Positions 1-6,588 are shown, numbered from the stretch's first letter. The stretch: DNA of 6,691 nt from Xanthobacteraceae bacterium (GCA_025929595.1 JAICQA010000153.1:1-6691), one strand, 5' to 3'. Numbers and translations: made by a program. The notes: generated by a model from the sequence alone, not told the origin.

Positions 1-621
1 GACCACGTCCGACGACGTCATGCCGAGCGTCTGCAGCCGTTGCGGGTCGAGCCAGACGCGCATCGCGTAGTCGCGGCTGCCGAACACGGTGATCGAGCCC
101 ACGCCGTCGACGCGCGTCAGCACGTCCTTGATCTCAAGATTGGCGTAATTCGAGATGAACAGCATGTCGCGCGAGCGGTCGGGTGACAGCAGATGCACGA
201 CCATCATCAGGTCGGGCGAGCTCTTGTTCACGAGGACGCCGATATTGCGCACCTCCGGCGGCAGGCGCGGCTGCGCGATGCCGACGCGGTTTTGCACCTG
301 CACCTGCGCCTGATCGAGATCGACGCCGATCTCGAACGTCACCGAAATCGAGAAACGGCCGTCAGCGGTCGAGTTCGACGACATGTAGAGCATGCCCTCG
401 ACGCCGTTGATCTGCTCCTCGATGGGCGCCACCACCGTTGTCGCCACCACCTGCGCATTGGCGCCGGGGTATTGGCCGGTGACGTTGATGACCGGCGGCG
501 CGATCTCGGGATATTGCGCGATGGGGAGCGCGACGTAGCTCACCGCGCCGAACAGGATGATGACGATCGCCACCACCGAAGCGAAGATCGGCCGGTCGAT
601 GAAATAGTGGGTAATGCCCAT
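1..621 (-). CDS. RND efflux transporter permease, HAE1 family (N-terminal 207 residues; cut by window edge)
   Basis: This is the proton-driven inner-membrane pump of a tripartite drug/solute efflux complex; a trimer works with the adaptor encoded just upstream and an outer-membrane channel not seen here. The frame is open from the ATG at 621 to the left edge with no stop, so about 840 of the usual ~1,040 residues are missing, including the proton-relay aspartates of TM4. Visible are the N-terminal amphipathic stretch HYFIDRPIFA (residues 5-14), TM1 (about 12-32), the family motif LPIAQYPEIAPP (32-43) opening the porter domain, and QYPGANAQVV plus APIEEQINGVEGMLYMSS (about 50-82), typical of AcrB/MexB/MexF-like pumps. 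The ATG lies 9 bases after the adaptor stop, with a GTGAG-like ribosome site overlapping that stop, which suggests translational coupling. The substrate cannot be told from this part. The family call is firm; assignment to a particular pump is not. Confidence 0.95.
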   Translation of the reverse strand, partial: MGITHYFIDRPIFASVVAIVIILFGAVSYVALPIAQYPEIAPPVINVTGQYPGANAQVVATTVVAPIEEQINGVEGMLYMSSNSTADGRFSISVTFEIGVDLDQAQVQVQNRVGIAQPRLPPEVRNIGVLVNKSSPDLMMVVHLLSPDRSRDMLFISNYANLEIKDVLTRVDGVGSITVFGSRDYAMRVWLDPQRLQTLGMTSSDVV

Positions 622-630
622 GGCCGGGGC

Positions 631-1797
631 TCACTTCGCCGCGGGCGGCGTCGCGGGCTTCTCGCCTTCGGTCTGCGGCGTCACCTTGATGCCGGGGCGC
701 GCCCGCACCATGCCGTTCACGATCACGCGGTCGGTCGCTTCGATTCCCTTCTGCACGACGCGCAGCCCGTTATCGAGCGGCCCGAGCGTCACGTATTTCT
801 GACGCACGGTATTCTCGCCGTCGACGACATAAACGAACTTTCGGATTTGCTCGGTGCCGATCGCGGAGTCTGGAACGAGCAGCGCCTCGAACGGACGCGA
901 CGCCGGCACGCGCACGCGCGCGAACATGCCCGGCGTGAACAATCCGTCGCGGTTGGCTAACACCGCCCGACCGCGGATCGTGCCCGAGGTCTGGTCGATG
1001 ACGTTGTCGATGAAATCGAGCTTGCCCTTGTGGCGGAACGAGGATTCATCGAGCAGCCGCAACTCCACTTCAACGCCACGCTTGTCGATACTGGTGCCAT
1101 CATCCGCCAGCCGCGAATAGCGCAGGAAAGCCTGCTCGTCGAAGGTGAATTCGAAGCGGATCGGGTCGGTCGAGACGACCGTCGCCAGGAGCGTCGTGGA
1201 CGGCTGCGAGCCGCCGATCACCAGATTGCCCGGCGACACACGCCGGTCGCCAATACGGCCGTCCACGGGCGAACGCAATTCGGTGAATTCCAGATTGAGC
1301 GCGGCCGTGCGGACATTGGCTTCCGCCGACTGCACCTGCGCATCGGCGGCGCGCTTGGCCTGCACGCGCTGCTCGAAGATCGCCTCGGAAATCGTCTTGC
1401 GGTCGATCAGTTCCTCGGCGCGCTTCAGGTCCGCGTTGGCGAGATCGACCTGCGCCCGCGCGCGTTCGAGATCCGCATTCGACTGGTCGAGCGCCGCCTG
1501 GAACGGCCGCCGGTCGACCGTGAACAGCAACTCGTCCGCCTTGACGAGTTCGCCGTCGGTGAAATGAACCTTTTCCAGATATCCCGACACCCGCCCACGG
1601 ATTTCGACCGAGTTCACCGCAACGAAACGGCCGACATACTCGTCACGGTCGATGATCGTGCGCTTGACCGGAGTCGCGACCGTCACCTGCGGAGGCGGTG
1701 GCGCGCCCTTCCCTTTTGACGAGTCATTGTCGCCGCAGGCGGCGAGCGCGAGCAGCAGCGCGGCAAAAAGGAAGAAGCGGGTCAGGCGGAAATGCAT
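631..1797 (-). CDS. RND efflux periplasmic adaptor (membrane fusion) lipoprotein
   Basis: This 388-residue protein bridges the RND permease and an outer-membrane channel in the periplasm. It opens with a lipoprotein signal peptide (MHFRLTRFFLFAALLLALAAC), with a lipobox LAAC and lipidation cysteine at residue 21, then a Pro-rich linker. The first lipoyl half is at about 63-97 (EIRGRVSGYLEKVHFTDGE), followed by an Ala/Glu/Arg-rich alpha-hairpin at about 100-168, the second lipoyl half at 171-193 (ELRSPVDGRIGDRRVSPGN), a beta-barrel domain from about 211 (DPIRFEFTFDEQ), and a membrane-proximal domain to about 372. The length is normal for AcrA/MexE-like adaptors. The start at 1797 is chosen because it alone puts the signal peptide at the N-terminus and has GAAGG six bases upstream; the frame stays open upstream to an ATG at 1941, which would add 48 basic residues and overlap murJ. 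It pairs with the permease starting 9 bases after its stop. No regulator is adjacent. Confidence 0.95.
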   Translation of the reverse strand: MHFRLTRFFLFAALLLALAACGDNDSSKGKGAPPPPQVTVATPVKRTIIDRDEYVGRFVAVNSVEIRGRVSGYLEKVHFTDGELVKADELLFTVDRRPFQAALDQSNADLERARAQVDLANADLKRAEELIDRKTISEAIFEQRVQAKRAADAQVQSAEANVRTAALNLEFTELRSPVDGRIGDRRVSPGNLVIGGSQPSTTLLATVVSTDPIRFEFTFDEQAFLRYSRLADDGTSIDKRGVEVELRLLDESSFRHKGKLDFIDNVIDQTSGTIRGRAVLANRDGLFTPGMFARVRVPASRPFEALLVPDSAIGTEQIRKFVYVVDGENTVRQKYVTLGPLDNGLRVVQKGIEATDRVIVNGMVRARPGIKVTPQTEGEKPATPPAAK

Positions 1798-1803
1798 GGC
1801 GAA

Positions 1804-1808
1804 CCTTC
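1804..1808 (-). promoter_or_regulatory. Ribosome binding site of the RND adaptor gene (start-deciding)
   Basis: GAAGG on the minus strand, six bases before the ATG at 1797. It is the clearest Shine-Dalgarno match in the window and decides between the lipoprotein start at 1797 and the longer in-frame ATGs at 1830 and 1941. Confidence 0.6.
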
Positions 1809-1848
1809 GGGGCCGCCGTGAATAACGCATGTTGCAGCGCGAGGGAAC

Positions 1849-1862
1849 CCGTGAAAACACGG
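1849..1862 (-). terminator. Possible weak hairpin just after murJ
   Basis: Two bases after the murJ TAG stop, the minus strand reads CCGTG-TTTT-CACGG: a perfect 5-bp stem with a 4-base loop. It is short and has no following U-run, so it is not a convincing intrinsic terminator. It might attenuate or help stabilise the murJ mRNA end, or be chance. Read-through into the adaptor gene is quite possible. Confidence 0.2.
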
Positions 1863-1864
1863 AG

Positions 1865-3424
1865 CTAGTCGGCGGCCGGCGCCTCCGGATGCACCGGCGC
1901 GGTCGACCGCTCTCGTGCGAGGCCCTTGAGCCAGCTTGCACCCAGCAAGCCGATCACAAGCGCGATATAGACGGCTGCGCCGCCGAGAAGCATGACGAGC
2001 AGTGTCGCCTCGTCGTGCAAGGTCATGCCCGCGAAAAGAGGCGCGAGCGAGCGCTCAGCGAACAACAGAACGGCGCCCAGCACGACCCCCGCGCCGAGCA
2101 GCCGCACAACCTGGCCGAAGTCTACACCTGGGCTCTCCAGCCGCTGCCGTTGCGCGAACCAGATCAGGAGCGCGAGATTGAGCCATGCGCCCGCCGATGT
2201 TGCCAGCGCGAGACCCACGACGCCGAGCGAGTCGACCAGCAGGATTTTCAGCAGGATATTGACGGCCGCCGCTGTCAGTGCGGCCTTCACCGGCGTCGTG
2301 GTGTCGCCGCGCGCGTGGAACGGCGCGATGAAGCTGCGCATCAGCACGAAGGCGAGCAACCCCGTCCCATAGGCCGCGAGCACCGCGGCTGCCGCATGCG
2401 CATCGCTTGCCGAGAATGCACCGCGCGCGAACAGCGCGCGCATGACCAGCTCGGGAATGGCGAGTGCGCCGGCCACGAATGGAATAGCGATCAGCATCGC
2501 GAACAGGATCGCCTTTCCCTGCGCTTCCGCCGCCCCCGCCTTATCGCCCGCCGCGATCCGCCGTGACATTTCAGGCAGCAGCACGATTCCAACCGCGATT
2601 CCGACGACGCCGATCGGCAATTGATGAATGCGATCGGCGTAGTAAAGCGTCGAGAGGGCCCCCTCAGGCAGGAACGTCGCAATAATGGTGTCAGCAAAGA
2701 GTGCGAGCTGCACCCCCCCCGCCCCGATGATCGCCGGCCCGAGCGCCTTGAGAAATTTTTTCGTCGGCGCGTCGAGCCGCGGCATCTTCAGCCGCACCCC
2801 GAAGCCGTTGCGCTCCGCGTCGGCGGCAACGAACAGCGCCTGGAGAACGCCCGCCGCAAGCACCCCCCACGCCGCTGCATGACCGGCGGTCGGAAACAAT
2901 CCCGCCATCAACAGCGTGCCGATCATGCTGATGTTGAGCAGCACTGGTGCCGCTGCCGCGGCCGCGAAGCGCTGATTGGCGTTGAGCGTCCCCGCGATCA
3001 GCGTCTCAAGCGAAATCAATGCGAGATAAGGAAACGTGATGCGCGTGAAGGCCACCGCGAGATCGAACCGCTCGCCCGTCAGCCCCGGCGCAAGTACGCC
3101 GACAACCTGCGGCGTGAAGAACAGCGCGACCGCGAGCAGCACGAGTTGCAGCACGACCATCGCCGCCGCGAGGCGGTCGGCGAACGCCCTCGCTGCCACA
3201 AGCCCGTCGATTTCGAGAGTCGCCGCGTAGCGCGGCAGGAAAGCAGCGGAGAACGCGCCTTCGGCGAAGATCGCCCGGAAATGGTTCGGCAGGCGGAAGG
3301 CGACGACGAATGCGTCGGCAATCGGCCCGGCGCCGAGAATCGCCGCCATCACCACGTCGCGCAGGAAGCCGGTGACGCGCGAGACCAGCGTCCAGCCGCC
3401 GACGGTCGCAATCCGCCGTATCAT
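1865..3424 (-). CDS. murJ: Lipid II flippase MurJ (MviN)
   Basis: This 519-residue polytopic membrane protein of the MOP superfamily moves lipid II from the inner to the outer face of the cytoplasmic membrane for peptidoglycan assembly. Full-length members have about 510-530 residues and 14 transmembrane helices, and hydrophobic segments run throughout this protein. Charged residues essential in E. coli MurJ have clear counterparts: R16 and R22 in TM1 (SRVTGFLRD), D37 (ADAF), R50 (PNHFRAIFAEGAFSAAF, 46-62) and R265 (YYADRIHQLPIGV, 261-273). The start MIRRIATVGG is the usual alphaproteobacterial N-terminus, although no good ribosome site precedes it. It begins 25 bases after the aminotransferase stop and looks co-transcribed with it. 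The C-terminal 20 residues are a polar, Pro/Ala-rich tail. A run of eight Gs at 2713-2720 codes for Gly-Gly at 236-237; the frame is intact. The usual trpS neighbour is absent downstream; an RND pump follows instead. Confidence 0.97.
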   Translation of the reverse strand: MIRRIATVGGWTLVSRVTGFLRDVVMAAILGAGPIADAFVVAFRLPNHFRAIFAEGAFSAAFLPRYAATLEIDGLVAARAFADRLAAAMVVLQLVLLAVALFFTPQVVGVLAPGLTGERFDLAVAFTRITFPYLALISLETLIAGTLNANQRFAAAAAAPVLLNISMIGTLLMAGLFPTAGHAAAWGVLAAGVLQALFVAADAERNGFGVRLKMPRLDAPTKKFLKALGPAIIGAGGVQLALFADTIIATFLPEGALSTLYYADRIHQLPIGVVGIAVGIVLLPEMSRRIAAGDKAGAAEAQGKAILFAMLIAIPFVAGALAIPELVMRALFARGAFSASDAHAAAAVLAAYGTGLLAFVLMRSFIAPFHARGDTTTPVKAALTAAAVNILLKILLVDSLGVVGLALATSAGAWLNLALLIWFAQRQRLESPGVDFGQVVRLLGAGVVLGAVLLFAERSLAPLFAGMTLHDEATLLVMLLGGAAVYIALVIGLLGASWLKGLARERSTAPVHPEAPAAD

Positions 3425-3449
3425 GGGGAGGCTTTAGCGCGAGTCGGCC

Positions 3450-4604
3450 TCAACGCGCGAGGGCGCGCCGCACGGCGTCGATCACGCGGTCCTGCGTCGC
3501 CGGATCGAGATAGGCGTGCATGGGCAGGCTGATGACCTCGGCGGCCAGCCGCTCGCTCAACGTGAGTCCGCCGTCCACCGACGGAAAACCGCGATAGGCC
3601 ACCTGCTTGTGCAGCGGGATCGGATAGTAGATCGCGGTCGGAATGCCCTCGGCCTTCAGCGCATTGGCCAGCGCATCGCGCCGCCCCGAGGCAAGGCGGA
3701 TCGTGTATTGCGCCCAGACCGAGGTGAAGCCAACGGGCACTTCCGGCAACGTCGCGACGTCACGCAGGCCGTCGTTGTATCGGCGCGCGATACGGTCGCG
3801 GGCTGCGATCTCCTCGGGGAAAATCCTGATCTTCTCGATCAGGATGGCCGCCTGGATCGTGTCGAGGCGGCCGGTCATGCCGATCCGCACATTGTCGTAC
3901 TTGTCGCTGCCGTGGCCATGCACGCGGAGACTCTTGATGACTTCAGCCAGCGCGTCGTCGTCGGTGAAAATCGCACCACCGTCGCCATAGCAGCCCAAGG
4001 GCTTCGCCGGAAAGAAGCTCGTGGCCGTCGCAAGACCGAACGTGCCAAGCGGCTTGCCCTTGTACGTGGCGCCGAAACTTTGCGCGGCATCGTCGAGCAC
4101 GAACAGGTTCTCGTCCGCGGCCACCTTCAGGATCGGCTCGAAATCCGCCGGCAGGCCGAACAGATCGACGGGAATGATCGCCTTCGGCTTCAGGCCGAGC
4201 TTGCGCGCGGTCGCCACCGCCTTGCGGACGCTATCGGCACTCAGATTGAAGGTCGCTTCATCGACCTCGGCAAACACCGGCGTCGCACCCGTGAGCGCCA
4301 CCACCTCCGCCGTCGCACAGAAGGTGAAGGATGGACAGATCACCGCGTCGCCCGGTCCGATGTTCTTCGCCATCAGCACCAGCAACAGCGCGTCGGTGCC
4401 GCTCGCACACGAAATCGCGTGGCGCGCGCCGCAGAATTCGGCGAGCCGCGCTTCGAGTTCGCGCACCTCCGGTCCCATGACGAACTGGCAGTGCGCAAGC
4501 ACGCGCGCGACGGCGTCGTCCACGGACCTGCCCAGCCGGCGGCGCTGCGCGGCGATATCGATGAACGGGATCGGCGCAGGATCGAGCTTGGCGTGCTGGT
4601 TCAT
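3450..4604 (-). CDS. DegT/DnrJ/EryC1/StrS family PLP-dependent sugar-nucleotide aminotransferase (WbpE/GnnB type)
   Basis: This 384-residue fold-type I aminotransferase transfers an amino group, normally from glutamate, onto a keto group of a nucleotide sugar. Visible landmarks are PFIDIAAQ (13-20) at the N-terminus, GPEVRELEARLAEF (44-57), the phosphate-contacting SGTDALL (68-74), LDDAAQSFGA (170-179) with D172 expected to contact the PLP pyridine nitrogen, and SFFPAKPLGCYGDGG (196-210) with K201 as the Schiff-base lysine. GRLDTIQAAIL (245-255) and YYPIPLHKQ (326-334) follow. By eye these segments match Pseudomonas WbpE closely, but GnnB enzymes share the same scaffold. The partner dehydrogenase ends only 12 bases upstream, implying the pair makes and aminates one keto-sugar nucleotide. 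GnnB for lipid A is my preferred reading; a WbpE-like role on a 3-keto-hexuronic acid is the alternative. No strong ribosome site precedes the ATG, so coupling with the upstream gene is likely. Confidence 0.93.
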   Translation of the reverse strand: MNQHAKLDPAPIPFIDIAAQRRRLGRSVDDAVARVLAHCQFVMGPEVRELEARLAEFCGARHAISCASGTDALLLVLMAKNIGPGDAVICPSFTFCATAEVVALTGATPVFAEVDEATFNLSADSVRKAVATARKLGLKPKAIIPVDLFGLPADFEPILKVAADENLFVLDDAAQSFGATYKGKPLGTFGLATATSFFPAKPLGCYGDGGAIFTDDDALAEVIKSLRVHGHGSDKYDNVRIGMTGRLDTIQAAILIEKIRIFPEEIAARDRIARRYNDGLRDVATLPEVPVGFTSVWAQYTIRLASGRRDALANALKAEGIPTAIYYPIPLHKQVAYRGFPSVDGGLTLSERLAAEVISLPMHAYLDPATQDRVIDAVRRALAR

Positions 4605-4616
4605 GAAGTTTTCAGT

Positions 4617-5612
4617 TCAACCGACGAGGCGCGCGGCTTTCGGCGCCGCTTCGCCGGTGCCGTTGAGGCAGCGGATCGCAATTTCGAGGCTCGCCACCCC
4701 CTCCTCGCCCGTGACCGACGGCTCGGAATTGGAGCGAACGGAATCGACGAAAGAAACAAGCTCGGCGCGCAGCGGCTCGGCATGGCCGACCGACAGGTGC
4801 CGCATCGAATAGCTGCCGTCGGGCTGGAAGCCGAAGCACTCGGTGACCTGCCGCGTGATGAGATCGCCGATCACATACTTGTCGCGCGTCGCGACATGCA
4901 CGGTGCGCGCCTTGAAGGGCGTGAGCCAGTTGGTGTTGATGTGGGCGAGCACGCCGGACTCGGTACGGAATTGCAGGAGCGCGATGTCTTCACGCTTCGC
5001 ACGCACGCTCGTGAGCTGCGGTTGCACTTCGACGATGTTGGATTCGGTGAACCAGCAGATCAGATCGATATCGTGCACCGCGAGGTCGATGACGACGCCG
5101 ACATTCGACATGCGCGGCGGAAACGGACCGACGCGCGTGATGCCGATGGAAAGGATGTTCTCACCCTTCAGCGCCTGCTTGATCGTCTGCACGGCCGGAT
5201 TGAAGCGTTCGACATGGCCGACCATCAGCTTGACGCCTTTGGTGCGAGCCGCGGCGACGATCTGCCGTCCCTCTTCCACGCTCGGCGCGATCGGCTTCTC
5301 GACCAGCACATGGATGCCTGCCGCGATGCAATCGAGCGCGATCTGGTGATGCAGATGGGTGGGCGCGGCGATAACCAGCGCGTCGAGCCCGAGATCGATC
5401 AGGTTCTTGTGGTCGGCGACCGCATCGCAACTGAGCGCCTTGCCGACCCGCATCGCCTGGCTGCGGTCCGGATCGGCAACGCCGACGAGTTCGACATTGG
5501 ACAATTCGGACAGCACGCGCGCATGGTTGAAGCCCATGATGCCGACGCCCACGACTCCGATGCGGACGGAACCCTGGGCCGGCGACTCTTCGCGCTTTGT
5601 TGCGGATGACAT
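4617..5612 (-). CDS. Gfo/Idh/MocA family NAD(P)-dependent sugar-nucleotide dehydrogenase (GnnA/WlbA-like)
   Basis: This 331-residue cytoplasmic oxidoreductase is expected to oxidise a hydroxyl of a nucleotide sugar to a ketone using NAD(P). The Rossmann motif VVGVGIMGFNHARVL is at 20-34, followed by ELVGVADPDR (41-50), APTHLHHQIAL (83-93), the family EKP triad at 105-107 and LMVGHVERFNPAV (129-141). DLAVHDIDL (176-184) carries the Asp-x-x-x-His-Asp active-site pattern (D176, H180, D181). The VGVGIMG/MVGHVERFNPAV style recalls UDP-GlcNAc 3-dehydrogenases (EC 1.1.1.374, GnnA-like). The ATG at 5612 is chosen because it leaves a normal short leader before the Rossmann strand; a GAGGGG box lies 12 bases upstream, rather far. 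An in-frame GTG at 5651 would add 13 residues and is the main alternative. It opens the likely operon with the aminotransferase and murJ. Substrate is inferred, not shown. Confidence 0.92.
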   Translation of the reverse strand: MSSATKREESPAQGSVRIGVVGVGIMGFNHARVLSELSNVELVGVADPDRSQAMRVGKALSCDAVADHKNLIDLGLDALVIAAPTHLHHQIALDCIAAGIHVLVEKPIAPSVEEGRQIVAAARTKGVKLMVGHVERFNPAVQTIKQALKGENILSIGITRVGPFPPRMSNVGVVIDLAVHDIDLICWFTESNIVEVQPQLTSVRAKREDIALLQFRTESGVLAHINTNWLTPFKARTVHVATRDKYVIGDLITRQVTECFGFQPDGSYSMRHLSVGHAEPLRAELVSFVDSVRSNSEPSVTGEEGVASLEIAIRCLNGTGEAAPKAARLVG

Positions 5613-5697
5613 CAGACTGACAAACCCCTCGCCTGCACGAAGTCCTACCACGCGGCCCGGTGGCAGGCGAACGGACGCCCCGCCGCACTCGGCTCAC

Positions 5698-5715
5698 AAA
5701 TCATGTCAATGGTTT
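5698..5715 (-). promoter_or_regulatory. AT-rich dyad with a TTGACA box upstream of the dehydrogenase operon (candidate promoter/operator)
   Basis: In the 113-base gap between the transaldolase stop and the dehydrogenase start lies a conspicuous AT-rich pocket. It holds an imperfect inverted repeat, AAATCAT-GTCA-ATGGTTT on the plus strand (5698-5715), six of seven pairs exact and the seventh T:G. On the minus strand it contains TTGACA (5709-5704), a perfect -35 box pointing at the dehydrogenase about 90 bases away. No good -10 follows at 16-18 bases, so promoter identity is uncertain. It could be an operator or a weak terminator for the transaldolase transcript; the stem is AT-rich with only a short U tract. 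Confidence 0.3.
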
Positions 5716-5725
5716 ACAGGGCTGG

Positions 5726-6481
5726 CTATTCTGCCGCCGTTCGGCTCGAACCCGCGACCCGAAGCGACAATCCCGCCGCCTGCGTATCGTCGAAAAAGGC
5801 CTTCACGCCGTCGAGTGCGAGTTGCTCTGCGGTCTTTGTGCCGAGTGCGGGCAGCTTTTTCAGGATGTCGGCCGGTGCCGTGATGATATGCGCGCCCATG
5901 CGATCGGCCTCGATCACGTTCCATACCTCACGCGTGGACGCCCAGATGACTTCGACCTGCTTTGTTCCGCGCGCGGCGGCGACCGCCGTCTCGACCAGCG
6001 GCACATAATCGATGCCGAGATCCGCGAGCCGTCCCGCAAACACCGATACGCAGCCGCCCGGCCCGCCCGCAAGCGCCGACGTCGCGCGCTTCGCCTGATC
6101 GACAGTCGTCACGACCGTCACATTGATTTTCACGCCCTCGTTCGAGAGCAGGCGGATCGCCTCGATCAGCGACTCGCCCCTCGTGTTGATCACCGGCAGT
6201 TTCACATAGACATTCTTGCCCCAGGTCGTAATCAGCCGCGCCTGCGCCACCATCTCTTCGATGTCGTCGGAGATCACCTCGAAGGAGATGTGCCGGTCTG
6301 GCACCACGGCCACGAGTTCGCGGGCATAGGATTCGTAATCCTTCACGCCCGCCTTTTTCAGCAGCGATGGATTGGTTGTGAAGCCCGCGACGTATTTGAG
6401 CTTCGCCATCTCCGCGATCTGCGCCTTGTCGGCGCCGTCGGTGAAGAGCTTGATCTTGAGCTTGTCGAGTGTGGCTGTCAT
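5726..6481 (-). CDS. Short-form transaldolase (TalC/FSA-size family, transaldolase-type active site)
   Basis: A 251-residue class I aldolase-fold enzyme that should transfer a dihydroxyacetone unit between sugar phosphates in the cytoplasm, for example sedoheptulose 7-phosphate and glyceraldehyde 3-phosphate. Landmarks are LFTDGAD (12-18, catalytic D15), FTTNPSLLKKAG (34-45), ISFEVIS (65-71), NVYVKLPV (90-97) with Schiff-base K94, SVFAGRLADLG (146-156) and WASTREVWNVIEADRMGA (180-197). The acid E68 and F148 match E96 and F178 of E. coli TalB, not Q59 and Y131 of fructose-6-phosphate aldolase, favouring transaldolase activity. S146 and R151 match TalB S176 and R181. The protein is slightly longer than the ~220-residue norm because of a C-terminal tail. 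The start at 6481 is preferred: an ATG at 6532 would add 17 residues of non-family sequence and sits at the probable promoter. It diverges from waaC, suggesting a link to heptose supply. Confidence 0.9.
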   Translation of the reverse strand: MTATLDKLKIKLFTDGADKAQIAEMAKLKYVAGFTTNPSLLKKAGVKDYESYARELVAVVPDRHISFEVISDDIEEMVAQARLITTWGKNVYVKLPVINTRGESLIEAIRLLSNEGVKINVTVVTTVDQAKRATSALAGGPGGCVSVFAGRLADLGIDYVPLVETAVAAARGTKQVEVIWASTREVWNVIEADRMGAHIITAPADILKKLPALGTKTAEQLALDGVKAFFDDTQAAGLSLRVAGSSRTAAE

Positions 6482-6514
6482 GGCAATCTCGGGGGTCACG
6501 GGTGGTCGGTCAGC

Positions 6515-6543
6515 TTGCACCCGGCCCGCCAACGGCCTATGCG
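6515..6543 (+). promoter_or_regulatory. Candidate sigma-70-type promoter for the heptosyltransferase gene
   Basis: TTGCAC (6515-6520) and TATGCG (6538-6543) are separated by 17 bases, a fair match to vegetative -35/-10 boxes; read in the alphaproteobacterial style it is CTTGCA, 17 bases, CTATGC. Transcription would start near 6550, leaving a leader of about 40 bases before the ATG at 6589. Inferred from pattern only. Confidence 0.4.
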
Positions 6544-6563
6544 GACGCGCCCCTCAAATCAAG
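6536..6563 (-). promoter_or_regulatory. Candidate promoter for the transaldolase gene, overlapping the opposite promoter
   Basis: On the minus strand CTTGAT (6563-6558) is followed after 16 bases by CATAGG (6541-6536). The match is weaker than that of the plus-strand promoter. Its -10 box overlaps the plus-strand -10 at 6538-6543. A start near 6529 would give a leader of about 48 bases and would exclude the longer ATG at 6532. Confidence 0.3.
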
Positions 6564-6588
6564 CGGGAATCCGGGCCGGCCGCGTTCC

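Noticed and set aside
193..960. A 255-codon plus-strand open frame over the RND genes, and similar ones at 1030-1719, 1829-2566 and 2621-3532
   Set aside because: All are antisense to well-supported minus-strand genes and show the same low-complexity Arg/His/Asp composition without recognisable motifs or ribosome sites.
1798..1941. Longer N-terminus for the RND adaptor beginning at 1941
   Set aside because: It would bury the lipoprotein signal peptide behind 48 basic residues and overlap the end of murJ; the 1797 start has a good GAAGG site.
3516..5609. A 697-codon open frame on the plus strand, antisense to the aminotransferase and dehydrogenase genes
   Set aside because: Its product is dominated by Arg, His, Asp and Leu with no domain or motif, as expected for the mirror frame of GC-rich genes. 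Both minus-strand genes beneath it have full family motifs.
5739..5760. tRNA T-arm-like string (GGTTCGAGCC on the minus strand) and GTTCG-GCT-CGAAC palindrome near the transaldolase end
   Set aside because: The flanking bases do not form the 5-bp T-stem and no acceptor, D or anticodon arm can be found; the bases encode the transaldolase C-terminus. The palindrome has no U-run and is too short for a terminator.
6574..6581. GGCCGGCC palindrome just before the waaC start
   Set aside because: It is a GC-only 8-base palindrome likely to arise by chance at this base composition, with no second copy or operator context.
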